Positions 32,859 to 41,452 of a DNA stretch of 64,000 nucleotides are shown here, in pieces. The DNA comes from Microbacterium foliorum (lineage in GTDB: Bacteria > Actinomycetota > Actinomycetes > Actinomycetales > Microbacteriaceae). A program made the position numbers and the translations under genes. The DNA lies in the NCBI RefSeq assembly GCF_006385575.1, contig NZ_CP041040.1:3100001-3164000 (forward strand). The letters run 5' to 3'. The notes beneath the pieces are model-generated. The model did no database searches, was not told the DNA's origin, and saw nothing but the letters and a program-made list of their open reading frames with translations. Each line of letters begins with the position of its first letter. The first letter of the stretch is position 1.

Positions 32859-33596
32859 TCAGCGACCGAGCACGACCGCCCGCTCACCCGCACGGATCGG
32901 CGCCGAGAAGCGGTTGCCCGGCGGCGGCTGGGGGCACACGTACTGATCGGAGAAGGCGCACGGAGGCAGATACGCGCGATTGAAGTCGATGACCACGGAG
33001 CCGTCGGATGCCGGTTCTTCGACGGGCAGAAAGCGGAAGCGATAGGTCTCGGTGCCGTTGGTGCCGTCGGCGAAGACCGCGCTCAGGCCGCCCTGGGGTG
33101 TGCGCGTCGCGGCGAGCGTCACCGCGACGCCGTCGAGCCTGAACCGCAGCCGTCCGGCGAGGTCGGACTCGTGCGAGCGGCCGTCGATCGAGGCCACGGT
33201 GATCGTCTCGCCCGGCGTGGGCTCGAACTCCGCGTCGATGCGCCATCCCTTGCGAGGCGGATACGCGTCGATCGCGCTGAACCGCTCTCGCTCCGGCCGC
33301 CTCGGGTTGAACACCCGCAGCGCGACATCGCCGCGTCTGTCGAACACGCGCAACTCACGGCGTCCGAGACGCAGCGTGTCACGGCCCCTCAGCGTGACGA
33401 CCGACCCGGCGGTGCCGAGATCGCTGCCGCGGATTCCCCCGTCTCCCGTGAGCGCCCAGAGTCCTGGCACCCCGTCGACGGCGGCGGGCTCGGTGATGAG
33501 CCAGTTCGTCGACTCGAGCGCGGCCGGGCCGTACTCGGCGCCGGCATAGCGCTCTCGTGACTCATGCCATGCACGCCACTCGTCTTCGAAACCCAC
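32859..33596 (-). CDS. DUF1684 domain-containing protein
   Basis: The 245-residue protein has the DUF1684 pattern: EDEWRAWHESRERYAGAEYGPAALESTNWL at the start, LRVFNPRRPERERFSAIDAYPPRKGWRIDAEF in the middle, and the signature VVIDFNRAYLPPCAFSDQYVCPQPPPGNRFSAPIRAGE at the end. The conserved D-F-N-R-A-Y-x-P-P-C-A-F region is thought to shape an active or binding site, but the family's function is unknown. It is cytoplasmic by sequence. Its stop is 50 bases before the lipoate ligase start on the same strand, so co-transcription is possible. Confidence 0.88.
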   Translation of the reverse strand: MGFEDEWRAWHESRERYAGAEYGPAALESTNWLITEPAAVDGVPGLWALTGDGGIRGSDLGTAGSVVTLRGRDTLRLGRRELRVFDRRGDVALRVFNPRRPERERFSAIDAYPPRKGWRIDAEFEPTPGETITVASIDGRSHESDLAGRLRFRLDGVAVTLAATRTPQGGLSAVFADGTNGTETYRFRFLPVEEPASDGSVVIDFNRAYLPPCAFSDQYVCPQPPPGNRFSAPIRAGERAVVLGR

Positions 33597-33722
33597 CCCG
33601 CACCTCCCTCTCGCCGCGAATCTATGCGGAGGGAAGGACGATATGCCGAGATGGCGTCACGTGGATTCACCCGCTGTAACGCGGGTTCATCGTGCGTAAC
33701 ACTCGGACGCGCTCGAACGCCC

Positions 33723-33831
33723 CCGGTCGTTGAGCGAGGACGGCGAAGCCGACCGAGACGAAACGCAGTGAGCCGATCCCGCGCACTCGCCACGTTTCGT
33801 CTCGCTGCTTCGCTGCTCGCTCAACGACCGG
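33723..33831. repeat. 109-bp palindromic repeat (GTCGTTGAGCGAG type)
   Basis: The left arm starts CCGGTCGTTGAGCGAG and the right arm ends GCTCGCTCAACGACCGG; inner parts GACCGAGACGAAACG and CGTTTCGTCTCG also pair. It sits in the 262-base gap between the DUF1684 start and the alpha/beta hydrolase stop. Its right half matches bases 9273-9311 inside the DUF993 gene. From memory, elements of this style are common in Microbacterium genomes, but I cannot check copy number here. Confidence 0.85.
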
Positions 33832-33858
33832 ACAGAAGCCCGCTCCGCCGTGCGCGGC

Positions 33859-34713
33859 TCAGCGCGGGGGGATGCGAGTGTCGAGCCACGACAGGATGTC
33901 GGCCCGCACCTCGTCCTGCTGCAGCTCGTTGAAGATCTCGTGACGCGCATCGGCGTAGACCAGCGTGGTGATGTCGGTGAGCCCCGACCGAGTGCGGTAC
34001 TCGTCGGCGAGCTTGTGCACGCTGCGGGGTCCGCCGACCGGGTCGTCGCGGCCGACGAGCAGCAGCAGCGGAATGTCGCGGCCGAGATCCTTGCGCGGGC
34101 GGCCATAGAGCTTGGCCGCTTCGACGGGTCCGAACAGCTTGAGAAGAGGCTGGTCCGTAGTGAGCGGATCCTCGTCGAACGAGGTCCACACGGCGGGGTC
34201 GCGACTCAGCCATTCGAGGCCGGTGGCGTCGTCGGCCGCCCAGCGCGCGTTGAGCGGCGCGGCGTTGAGCGAACCTGGTGTGCGCAGAGCCGACCCCGAG
34301 AGGATCACGGCGTCCCACGCCTCGGGGTGGTCGTTCACGAGCATCTGCGCGAGGAACGAGCCCCACGAGTGTCCGAGCAGCACGAGCGGCAGGTCGGGGT
34401 GCTCATCCTTGATGATGCCGGTGAGCTTCCAGATCGCGGCCTGCGCCGCACGCAGTCCGCCCTTGCCGAGGCGGCCGAGCTTCTCGGGTCCGCCGTGCTG
34501 ACGGATGCCGGTGCGACCGTGCCCGCGGTGATCGTCGGCGTAGACGATGAATCCGGCCCCGGTCAGCGCAGTGATCAGCGCCCCGTAGCGGCCGGCGTGC
34601 TCGCCCACACCGTGCAGCAGCTGCACGACTCCTCGCGCATCACCCACCGCGGGGTGCACGTCGTAGACGATGGCGATGCCGTCGGCATCCGTGAATTCGC
34701 GCGTATCGGTCAC
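33859..34713 (-). CDS. Alpha/beta hydrolase, monoacylglycerol lipase-like
   Basis: The 284-residue protein has the pattern of the serine aminopeptidase S33 / monoglyceride lipase group: VVQLLHGVGEHAGRYGALITALTGAGFIVYADDHRGHGRT, then the nucleophile elbow LLGHSWGSF with Ser116. Trp replaces the more usual Ser/Met in the GHSxGS motif. VGRDDPVGG carries the Asp and ARHEIFNE the His of the triad. It has no signal peptide and is probably intracellular. It is monocistronic, with the palindromic repeat just after its stop. Confidence 0.87.
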   Translation of the reverse strand: MTDTREFTDADGIAIVYDVHPAVGDARGVVQLLHGVGEHAGRYGALITALTGAGFIVYADDHRGHGRTGIRQHGGPEKLGRLGKGGLRAAQAAIWKLTGIIKDEHPDLPLVLLGHSWGSFLAQMLVNDHPEAWDAVILSGSALRTPGSLNAAPLNARWAADDATGLEWLSRDPAVWTSFDEDPLTTDQPLLKLFGPVEAAKLYGRPRKDLGRDIPLLLLVGRDDPVGGPRSVHKLADEYRTRSGLTDITTLVYADARHEIFNELQQDEVRADILSWLDTRIPPR

Positions 34714-34768
34714 GCCCCCACCCTACTGAGAGTGCGAGACATACGTCAGGGCGGCTGCGCGATCCGCC

Positions 34769-35506
34769 TCAGCTCGACAGCGCTGCGACGACGCCCTGCG
34801 CGATCTCGAGGTCGGTGACCTCGTATCCGCCGACGCCGTCCGAGGCCGACCCCATGCGCACGCCGCCGTCTTCGCTCACCGTGCGCTTCGCGGAGAAGTG
34901 CAGGGCGTCGACACCGGCGGCGGCGAGGGCGGCGGCGCTGGCGGCATCCACTCCGCTGCCCGCCATGATCTCGATCTCGCCGGCGGCCTCGGCGACGAGC
35001 GCGCGCAGCGTGTCGATGCCGTCGATCGCGACCGAGGCGCCACCCGAGGTGAGCACCCGGCGCAGGCCGAGATCCCGGGCGGCGACGAGCGTCGCGACCG
35101 GGTCGGGGGTCACGTCGATAGCTCGGTGCAGGGTGACGGATGCCCCGTCGGCGGCGTCGCGCAGTCGCCGCATGGCCGGGATGTCGAGCAGCCCCTCATC
35201 GTTGAGAGCACCGATCACGACACCGTCGGCGCCCGCTTCGATCGCACGGCGGACGTCGCTCTCGGCGATCGTGATCTCGTCGGCGGAGTAGCGGAATCCG
35301 CCGGCTCGGGGCCGGACGAGCACATGCACCTCGATCCCGACGGCACGCGCCGCGTCGATCGACAGGTCGAGGGTCGCCGGCGACGGGGTGAGTCCGCCGA
35401 GCGGCAGGGCCTGTGCGAGTTCGACACGCGCGGCGCCGACCGCTCCGGCGATGCGCACTCCAGTGGGGTCCTGCACGGCGATCTCGAGAGCGACGGGTCG
35501 GGTCAT
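34769..35506 (-). CDS. cutC: CutC family protein (copper homeostasis type)
   Basis: The 245-residue TIM-barrel protein has CutC signs: ALEIAVQDPTGVRIAGAVGAARVELAQALPLGGLTPS, VHVLVRPRAGGFRYSADEI, GADGVVIGALNDEGLLD, VTLHRAIDVTPDP, RRVLTSGGASVAIDG and IMAGSGVDAASAAAL. CutC was linked to copper tolerance in E. coli, but a direct role is disputed. The ATG at 35506 fits the family start. It is divergent from a MarR/MFS operon; no copper box is visible. Confidence 0.9.
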   Translation of the reverse strand: MTRPVALEIAVQDPTGVRIAGAVGAARVELAQALPLGGLTPSPATLDLSIDAARAVGIEVHVLVRPRAGGFRYSADEITIAESDVRRAIEAGADGVVIGALNDEGLLDIPAMRRLRDAADGASVTLHRAIDVTPDPVATLVAARDLGLRRVLTSGGASVAIDGIDTLRALVAEAAGEIEIMAGSGVDAASAAALAAAGVDALHFSAKRTVSEDGGVRMGSASDGVGGYEVTDLEIAQGVVAALSS

Positions 35507-35567
35507 GCGTCCATTCTGGCCTGTCGGCGGCGGCCGATCTGACGCGCGCTTCCCATCGTCCGACAAA

Positions 35568-35588
35568 TTACTTAGACTGTCTAAGTAA
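35568..35588. promoter_or_regulatory. MarR-type operator over the marR start
   Basis: The arms TTACTTAGAC and GTCTAAGTAA form a perfect 21-base palindrome around a central T. The last base is the A of the ATG at 35588. Its length and AT-rich character suit a MarR dimer, so the gene is probably autoregulated, and binding would also cover the gap to cutC. Confidence 0.85.
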
Positions 35589-36028
35589 TGTCTGCGACCG
35601 ATGAATCCCTCCAGCTCACCGCGACAGACCTGCGCATGGCGACGTTCCGACTCGCACGGCGCCTCCGCTCGGCCCGTGCCGTCGACGCGATGAGCGACGC
35701 GCAGCTCGCGGTGCTCGCGACGCTGCGCATGCACGGGCGCCGCACGATCACCGCTCTCGCCGAGCGCGAGCGGGTCACCGCGCCGTCGATGACGAGCATG
35801 ATCAACGGGCTCGAGGAGCAGGGTTTCGTGCTTCGCACTCCGGATGCCGAAGACCGCCGTCGCGTGCAGGTCGACATCACCGAAGCGGGCACCGAGATCG
35901 TCGCCCAGACGATCCGCCGCCGGGACGAGCTGCTCGCCGAGATGCTCGGCGAACTGGACTTCACGGAGGAGGAGCTGACGACGCTGCGAGAAGCGAGCGC
36001 CCTGATGCGAAAGGTGGTCGACCGATGA
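35588..36028 (+). CDS. MarR family transcriptional regulator
   Basis: The 146-residue winged-helix protein has the MarR core: LAVLATLRMHGRRTITALAERERVTAPSMTSMINGLEEQGFVLRTPDAEDRRRVQVDITEAGTEIV, with the conserved D-x-R-R wing. The ATG at 35588 abuts the palindrome and lacks a ribosome binding site, so the mRNA could be leaderless. The TGA overlaps the ATG of the MFS gene. Such pairs usually sense and expel a toxic compound. Confidence 0.92.
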   Translation: MSATDESLQLTATDLRMATFRLARRLRSARAVDAMSDAQLAVLATLRMHGRRTITALAERERVTAPSMTSMINGLEEQGFVLRTPDAEDRRRVQVDITEAGTEIVAQTIRRRDELLAEMLGELDFTEEELTTLREASALMRKVVDR

Positions 36029-37380
36029 GCGCGATGTTCCGTTCCTTCTCGAACATCAATTACCGCATCTGGTTCGTCGGAGCCCTGGTCTCGAACATCG
36101 GCGGCTGGATGCAGGCGACCGCCCAGGACTGGGTCGTGCTCACCGAGCTCACCGACAACGACGCCGCCGCCATGGGATTCACCATGGCGCTGCAGTTCGG
36201 TCCACCGCTCGTGCTCGTGAGCCTCACCGGATGGGTCGCCGACCGCTTCGAACGCCGCCGCATCCTGCTCGCCACCCAGAGCGCCCTGCTGATGCTGGCC
36301 ATCGCCGTCGGCGTGCTGCTGCTGAACGGCGTGATGACGCTGCCGATGATGTTCTGCTTCGCCGCCGCGTTCGGTGTCGTCAACGCCTTCGACGCGCCCG
36401 CGCGGCAGGCCTTCGTCTCCGACATGGTCTCCGCCGGCGACACGTCGAACGCGGTCGCCCTCAACTCAGCATCCTTCAACCTCGCCCGCATGATCGGCCC
36501 CGCGGTCGGAGGTCTGCTGATCGTCGCGATCGGATCGGGCTGGGTGTTCATCGCGAATGCCGTCACGTTCCTCGCGATGCTGGTCGCGCTGCTCCTGCTG
36601 CGCACCGGCCAGTTGGCGCCGCGGCTCAAGAACCGCCGCCCCGGCGGGCTCGCCGAAGGCTTCCGCTATGTGTGGGGGCGCAGCGACCTGCGTGTGGTCT
36701 TCGTGACGGTCTTCCTGATCGGCGCCTTCGGCATGAACTTCCCGATCTTCGCGTCGACCATGGCGCTGGAATTCGGGGCGGGAGCCGACGGCTACGGTGT
36801 GCTGAGCTCGGTGCTCGCGATCGGTTCGCTCGCCGGCGCACTGCTGGCCGCTCGACGCGACCGCGCCAGGGTGCGCGTCGTGATCCTCGCGGCCGGTGGC
36901 TTCGGCATCGCGGCCTTCATATCGGCGGCGATGCCGACATACATCTCCTATGCCGTCACCCTCACGTTCACTGGCTTCATGATCGTCACACTGCTGACGA
37001 CCGCGAACGGCTACGTGCAGATGACGACGGCGCCTGCTCTCCGCGGCCGCGTGCTCGCGCTCTACATGGCGGTCATCATGGGGTCGACTCCGGTCGGAGC
37101 CCCCATCGCCGGGTGGGTCGCCGACACGTTCGGCCCTCGCAGCGCGATCATGCTCGGCGGCACCGCCGGGTTCGTGGCCTGCGCGATCGGCGCGATCTGG
37201 GTCTTCACTTCCGGTCGTCTGCACCGGTCCGAGAACAGCCGCTTCCTGATGACGCTCGACGAGACCAGGCCGCTGAACGTCATCGACGAGGCTGAAATCC
37301 TCGACGATAAGGCCGACCCCGCGGAATTCAGCGACGAGGTCGCCGCCACGACGCCGATCCGGACGGCGAAGAAGGACTGA
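36025..37380 (+). CDS. MFS efflux transporter (EntS/MFS_3 type)
   Basis: The 451-residue membrane protein has about 12 hydrophobic segments and MFS_3 signs: NYRIWFVGALVSNIGGWMQATAQDWVVLTELT at the start, GWVADRFERRRILLATQSALL between helices 2 and 3, and FDAPARQAFVSDMV. A hydrophilic acidic tail of about 60 residues follows the last helix. It is translationally coupled to the MarR gene, so it likely exports the ligand that the repressor senses. The substrate is unknown. Confidence 0.9.
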   Translation: MSAMFRSFSNINYRIWFVGALVSNIGGWMQATAQDWVVLTELTDNDAAAMGFTMALQFGPPLVLVSLTGWVADRFERRRILLATQSALLMLAIAVGVLLLNGVMTLPMMFCFAAAFGVVNAFDAPARQAFVSDMVSAGDTSNAVALNSASFNLARMIGPAVGGLLIVAIGSGWVFIANAVTFLAMLVALLLLRTGQLAPRLKNRRPGGLAEGFRYVWGRSDLRVVFVTVFLIGAFGMNFPIFASTMALEFGAGADGYGVLSSVLAIGSLAGALLAARRDRARVRVVILAAGGFGIAAFISAAMPTYISYAVTLTFTGFMIVTLLTTANGYVQMTTAPALRGRVLALYMAVIMGSTPVGAPIAGWVADTFGPRSAIMLGGTAGFVACAIGAIWVFTSGRLHRSENSRFLMTLDETRPLNVIDEAEILDDKADPAEFSDEVAATTPIRTAKKD

Positions 37381-37453
37381 CCGCGTTCTGAGAGCGTGGA
37401 TGCGGTTTGTCAATGCCCTCCACGCATGGCCGGGGCAGACGTACGTTCACCGC

Positions 37454-37882
37454 ATGGACCAGAACACAGGACGCACCCCGCACGCCGAAGAGCCCGCTGA
37501 GGGTTCGCCCGCACAGAACCCCGAGCACAACACCGCTCCGGACGGACAGGCCTCGACCGAACGCGACGAGCTGCACGGAAACGCTCAGGGCTCAGCGCAG
37601 GGCGGCGCGATCCAGGGCGACAGCTCGCACGGTGATGCAGCCCGAGGTGCCATCCAGGGCGAGGCGGAAGACGGCAACGCTCAGGGCGCGGCGCAGGGCG
37701 GCGCGATCCAGGGCGACAGCTCGCACGGCGAATCGCCGCGCGGTGCCATCCAGGGCGACGCGAGCCCCGACCGCGATGCGGCGCTCGGCGGCGACGAGCA
37801 CACCGAAGAGCAGCTGACCTCCGACAACGAGGTCGAGCAGGACACCCTGCGCTCACTCGACCCGAACGACACCCCGGCCTGA
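37454..37882 (+). CDS. Gly/Gln/Ala-rich low-complexity protein with internal duplication
   Basis: The 142-residue protein is very hydrophilic and acidic, has no Cys, hydrophobic segment or signal, and should be largely disordered. Residues 42-73 and 74-105 are two 32-residue repeats, each with GNAQG, AQGGAIQGDSSHG and RGAIQG; the DNA is repeated too (37577-37672 and 37673-37768). The tail (DEHTEEQLTSDNEVEQDTLRSLDPND) is acidic. I recognise no family. The ATG at 37454 follows a weak GTTCACCGC leader. A strong bidirectional terminator follows the stop. Confidence 0.7.
   Translation: MDQNTGRTPHAEEPAEGSPAQNPEHNTAPDGQASTERDELHGNAQGSAQGGAIQGDSSHGDAARGAIQGEAEDGNAQGAAQGGAIQGDSSHGESPRGAIQGDASPDRDAALGGDEHTEEQLTSDNEVEQDTLRSLDPNDTPA
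37577..37768 (+). repeat. 96-bp tandem duplication inside a coding sequence
   Basis: Two 96-base copies follow each other in frame, sharing long stretches such as GGCGCGATCCAGGGCGACAG. Within each copy a shorter word encoding GAIQG(D/E) occurs twice, so the region grew by repeated duplication. Confidence 0.85.
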
Positions 37883-37914
37883 GCGGCGGAACCCTCGCTC
37901 TCTGCACAGGTGAA

Positions 37915-37952
37915 GGACTGAGGGCGAGGAAGCACTCCCTCGCCCTCAGTCC
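37915..37952. terminator. Perfect 15-bp hairpin between convergent genes
   Basis: GGACTGAGGGCGAGG (37915-37929) pairs fully with CCTCGCCCTCAGTCC (37938-37952) around an 8-base loop. It lies 33 bases after the repeat-protein stop and 24 bases from the FMO stop on the other strand, so it can serve both. Confidence 0.85.
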
Positions 37953-37976
37953 CGAGAACCAGGTGTCAGACGCCTG

Positions 37977-39278
37977 TCACGCGTTCGCCGACTCGCGCGC
38001 CGGGGCGGTTCGTGCCGCGACGAATGCATCCAGCAGTCGAGCGGTGTCGTCGAGCTGCTCGTTCCAGATCGCACGCACGATGTCGATGCGGTGCTCTGCA
38101 TCCTGCAACCCGCCCAGGTACTCGGCGATACCTGCGAAGCCTGCGGGATCCGCCTCGTGCAGAGCGATCAGGCGGATGGCGAGCTTGGCCTGCACCCCGT
38201 AGACGGGGATCTGCGGGCCTCGAGGCGCGGCCATCCCGATGTAGTAGAGCTTCTCGAGCCCCTTGGGAACCACGCCGCCCGCATACCGGAGAGGTGCACC
38301 GAACTGACGTTCGACGAGTTCGTCGGCGAGGAACGGAAGGCTCGAGTGAAACCCGGTGGCCCAGAGGATCGTGTCGTACTCGCTCGAGGTGCCGTCTGAG
38401 AAGTACACCATCTTGCCCGCGATCCGATCGATTCCGGGCCTGATCTTCACGCGACCGTGCTGCAGCCAATACAGAAGCAACGTGTTGACGACCGTGCTTC
38501 CCTCGGCGAGGGTGCGGTGCTGGGGTACGGGCAGCCCCGGGTAGTCCTTGGCCTCGCCGATGACGATGCGTGCGAGCAGACGGGAGATGAGGTCCTGCTC
38601 GTCCGGGGCGAACTCGGCCATCCACTCGACCTCCTGGCGCGGAACACCGAAGTAGGACTTCGGCTGGAAGTACGTTCCCTCACGGATGACCATGTCGACG
38701 TCATACCGATGCTGCGCGGCATCCACGGCGAGATCGCAGCCCGAGTTCCCTGCTCCGACGACCAGCACACGACGGCCTTCGATGTCCTCCGTGTTGCGGT
38801 ACGAGCCGGAGTGCACCTGTGCGCCGGTGAAGTCCGATGCGATGGCCGGGACCTTCTGGTCCCACAGGTGACCGTTGGCGACGAGCACGCCGTCGTAGTC
38901 GATGCTCTCGCCGGTGTCGAGGGTGACGGTCCATCCCCCAGAGCCGACCGGGCCGTCAGCTGCGATCGGGACGACGGAGATCACCGCGGTGTTGAAGCGG
39001 ATGATGTCGTAGTGGCCGTGGTGGCGGGCATACGACTCGAGGTACTCGCGCACCTGATCGCGGCGGGGGAAGTGCGGATAGTCGGCCGGCATGGTGAAGT
39101 CTTCGAAGTGAGTCATGTCCCGAGACGTGATGAGGTGCAGGGCGTCGTAGTCGGTGTGCCAGTGACCTCCCACCCGGTCGGTCTTCTCGAAGCAGTCGAC
39201 GTCGTAGCCGGCCTGCCGCAGCTGCTGGAGTGCCGAGATGCCGGCAGCACCGGCTCCGATGACGCAGTAGCGAGTCAT
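37977..39278 (-). CDS. Flavin-containing monooxygenase
   Basis: The 433-residue enzyme has two Rossmann motifs, GAGAAG at 8-13 for FAD and GAGNSG at 175-180 for NADPH, and between them the FMO fingerprint [11 protein letters not shown] at 150-160 (FxGxxxHxxxY/F). Such enzymes hydroxylate nucleophilic N or S atoms of small molecules or perform Baeyer-Villiger oxidations. The ATG at 39278 follows an AAGGAAGA site. It is the last gene of a seven-gene operon with an ABC importer and two SDRs, so it probably oxidises the imported solute or its derivative. Confidence 0.9.
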   Translation of the reverse strand: MTRYCVIGAGAAGISALQQLRQAGYDVDCFEKTDRVGGHWHTDYDALHLITSRDMTHFEDFTMPADYPHFPRRDQVREYLESYARHHGHYDIIRFNTAVISVVPIAADGPVGSGGWTVTLDTGESIDYDGVLVANGHLWDQKVPAIASDFTGAQVHSGSYRNTEDIEGRRVLVVGAGNSGCDLAVDAAQHRYDVDMVIREGTYFQPKSYFGVPRQEVEWMAEFAPDEQDLISRLLARIVIGEAKDYPGLPVPQHRTLAEGSTVVNTLLLYWLQHGRVKIRPGIDRIAGKMVYFSDGTSSEYDTILWATGFHSSLPFLADELVERQFGAPLRYAGGVVPKGLEKLYYIGMAAPRGPQIPVYGVQAKLAIRLIALHEADPAGFAGIAEYLGGLQDAEHRIDIVRAIWNEQLDDTARLLDAFVAARTAPARESANA

Positions 39279-39328
39279 ATCTGTTCTTCCTTCGTGGGAG
39301 TGGGTGGCGTGAGAGTGGCGAAGGCGGG

Positions 39329-39973
39329 TCATACGGCTCCGCGATCGAGTCGATGCTCGACGAAGACCGACAGCCATGTCGCGGGCACCGCGATCGCCGC
39401 ATAGATGAGGCCCGTGATGAGGTAGACCGTGAGGTACTCGAACGTGATGTTGCTCATCTGGTACGCGCGGCTCATGAGCTCGTTCACCGAGATCGAGTAG
39501 GCGAGAGACGTCGCCTGGAATGACATGATGGCGAGTCCCATGAGCGCCGGTATCGCAGAGCGCATGCCCTGCGGGAGCACGATCCGCACGAACGATGTGA
39601 GACGCGGCAGACCCAGCGCGGACGACGCCTCGATCTGCCCACGGGGAACGGATTGGATGCCTGCGCGGAAGACCTCAGACGAATACGCCGCGGCGGTGAA
39701 GGTGAGCCCCAGCACGGCTGCGACGAAGTTCTCGAACAGCACACCCAGAGCCGGCAGCCCGAAGTAGACGATGTAGAGCACGACCAGGGCGGGGATGCCG
39801 CGGCCGATCTCGACCACGACGAGCGCGGGCCAACGCAGCCATGGCCGCACCGAGGTGACCCCGAGGGCGAAGACGAGTCCGAGCGCATAGCCGAACACGA
39901 CCGAGAGCGCTGTCAGCTGCAGGCTGACGACGAGCCCTTCACCGAGGGTGGGGAGGTAGTCGACGATGTCCAT
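39329..39973 (-). CDS. Polar amino acid-type ABC transporter permease
   Basis: This 214-residue integral membrane protein belongs to the HisMQ-type permease family. The EAA loop that contacts the ATPase is [32 protein letters not shown]. Some five hydrophobic segments are visible. The start at 39973 or the GTG at 39976 both overlap the stop of the second permease. It pairs with that permease to form the membrane channel of the importer. The operon lies on the minus strand. Confidence 0.9.
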   Translation of the reverse strand: MDIVDYLPTLGEGLVVSLQLTALSVVFGYALGLVFALGVTSVRPWLRWPALVVVEIGRGIPALVVLYIVYFGLPALGVLFENFVAAVLGLTFTAAAYSSEVFRAGIQSVPRGQIEASSALGLPRLTSFVRIVLPQGMRSAIPALMGLAIMSFQATSLAYSISVNELMSRAYQMSNITFEYLTVYLITGLIYAAIAVPATWLSVFVEHRLDRGAV

Positions 39974-40614
39974 CACTGTGCCTTCCGGAGTCGGCTGTCG
40001 ATTCGTCGCGCGAGGATCGCGACGGGAACGCTGACGATGAGGTAGACGGCCGCCGCGACGAAGAACGGCAGGATGCCTGCGGAGGCGGGGTTCTGACGAG
40101 CGAACATGTTCGCCGCGAAGACCATGTCGGCGACCCCGATCGTCGAGGCGATCGAGGAGTCCTTGAGCAGGGACAGCAGGTAGGTCGTGATCGAGGGCAT
40201 CGCTGTCCTCAGCGCCTGCGGGGCGAGGATCCGTCCGAAGGTCGTTCGGGAGTCCAGCCCGAGTGCGGCGGCCGCCTCAGACTGCCCCCTCGGCAGTGTC
40301 GCGAAGCCGCCGCGATAGATCTCGGCGAGGTAGGCGCTCGCGATGATCCCGAGGCCGAGCACCGCGGCCGAGAGGGAATCGAAGCGCACCGTGCCGATCT
40401 GCACCCCGAAGTAGATGAGGAAGAGCCACACGATGGGTGGGATGCCTCGGATGAGGTCGACGATGAACCGGATGAGCAGTCTCAGCGGCCGCCATCGAGC
40501 CCGCAGGCCCAGCATGATCGGGAACCCGAGCAGCGCACCGATCACGAACGCGAGGACCGTGACGAGCAGGGTCATCGGCAGTCCGAGGAGCACAGCGAGG
40601 ATGACGTCGCCCAT
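39973..40614 (-). CDS. Polar amino acid-type ABC transporter permease
   Basis: This 213-residue HisMQ-type permease has the EAA loop SEAAAALGLDSRTTFGRILAPQALRTAMPSI and the upstream signature RGIPPIVWLFLIYFGVQ. The ATG at 40614 lies one base from the stop of the ATPase gene and gives a family-typical length; a longer start would enter the ATPase gene. It forms a heterodimer with the next permease. Substrate class by family: polar amino acids, opines or related charged solutes. Confidence 0.9.
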   Translation of the reverse strand: MGDVILAVLLGLPMTLLVTVLAFVIGALLGFPIMLGLRARWRPLRLLIRFIVDLIRGIPPIVWLFLIYFGVQIGTVRFDSLSAAVLGLGIIASAYLAEIYRGGFATLPRGQSEAAAALGLDSRTTFGRILAPQALRTAMPSITTYLLSLLKDSSIASTIGVADMVFAANMFARQNPASAGILPFFVAAAVYLIVSVPVAILARRIDSRLRKAQ

Positions 40615-40615
40615 G

Positions 40616-41401
40616 TCAGCGCTCCAGGACGGCACTGAGGAAGCGCCGGGTGCGTTCCTCGCGAGGGGAGGCCATGATCTCGGCGGGATTCCCCTGCTCG
40701 ATGATGTGCCCCTCCGCCATGACCACGAGATGGTCGCCGACATCGCGGGCGAACTGCATCTCGTGCGTCACGACGATCATGGTCATGCCGGCGTCGGCGA
40801 GTTCACGCATGACCGCCAGAACCTCGATGCCCACCTCGGGATCGAGCGCGCTGGTCGGCTCGTCGAAGAGCATGACGCGGGGGTTCAAGGCGAGCGCGCG
40901 GACGATGGCGATGCGCTGCTGCTGACCTCCCGAACAGCGCCCTGGATGCTGCAGCGCCTTCTCTTTGAGGCCGACGCGCTCGAGCAGGGTCATCGCTCGC
41001 TCTTCGGCTTCCGCCCGACTGCGACCCAGGATCTTCTCCTGCGGGAAGGCGATGTTGCGCAGCACCGTGTAGTGAGGAAAGAGATTGAACGACTGGAATA
41101 CCATGCCGACCTGGCGGCGCAGGGCGAGAAGATCACGGTCCCTGATGGGCGTCCCGGCGTCGATGGTCTGCGTACCTACCGTGACGCTGCCCGCGTCGGG
41201 GGTCTCGAGCAGATTGACGCACCGCAGCAGGGTGCTCTTGCCTGATCCGGAAGGGCCGATGAGAGCGGTGACGCTTCCGGGCTTGACGGACATGGAGATG
41301 TCGTCGAGCACGAGGTTGTCGCCGAAGCTCTTGGACAGGTGCGAGATCTCGACACCGGCGTGGGCCAGTTCGTTGCTCTGGGTGATGAGTCCGGGGTTCA
41401 T
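40616..41401 (-). CDS. Polar amino acid-type ABC transporter ATP-binding protein
   Basis: The 261-residue ATPase has Walker [10 protein letters not shown] at 49-57, Q-loop [10 protein letters not shown] at 101-110, signature CSGGQ at 156-160 (Cys in place of the usual Leu), Walker [14 protein letters not shown] at 176-188 and switch His in VVTHEM. The subfamily is GlnQ/HisP. It energises the two permeases downstream. A perfect hairpin lies between it and the binding-protein gene upstream. Confidence 0.93.
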   Translation of the reverse strand: MNPGLITQSNELAHAGVEISHLSKSFGDNLVLDDISMSVKPGSVTALIGPSGSGKSTLLRCVNLLETPDAGSVTVGTQTIDAGTPIRDRDLLALRRQVGMVFQSFNLFPHYTVLRNIAFPQEKILGRSRAEAEERAMTLLERVGLKEKALQHPGRCSGGQQQRIAIVRALALNPRVMLFDEPTSALDPEVGIEVLAVMRELADAGMTMIVVTHEMQFARDVGDHLVVMAEGHIIEQGNPAEIMASPREERTRRFLSAVLER

Positions 41402-41415
41402 GAGAGTCCTCCATG

Positions 41416-41447
41416 GGCCGGACGCCGACCGAGATCGGCGTCCGGCC
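41416..41447 (-). terminator. Intercistronic hairpin between binding protein and ATPase genes
   Basis: GGCCGGACGCCGA (41416-41428) and TCGGCGTCCGGCC (41435-41447) are perfect complements around a six-base loop. It begins five bases before the substrate-binding protein stop codon on the other side and has no T-run. Such hairpins stabilise the upstream message or damp read-through, keeping binding protein in excess over permease; this role is an inference. Confidence 0.75.
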
Positions 41448-41452
41448 GAGTG

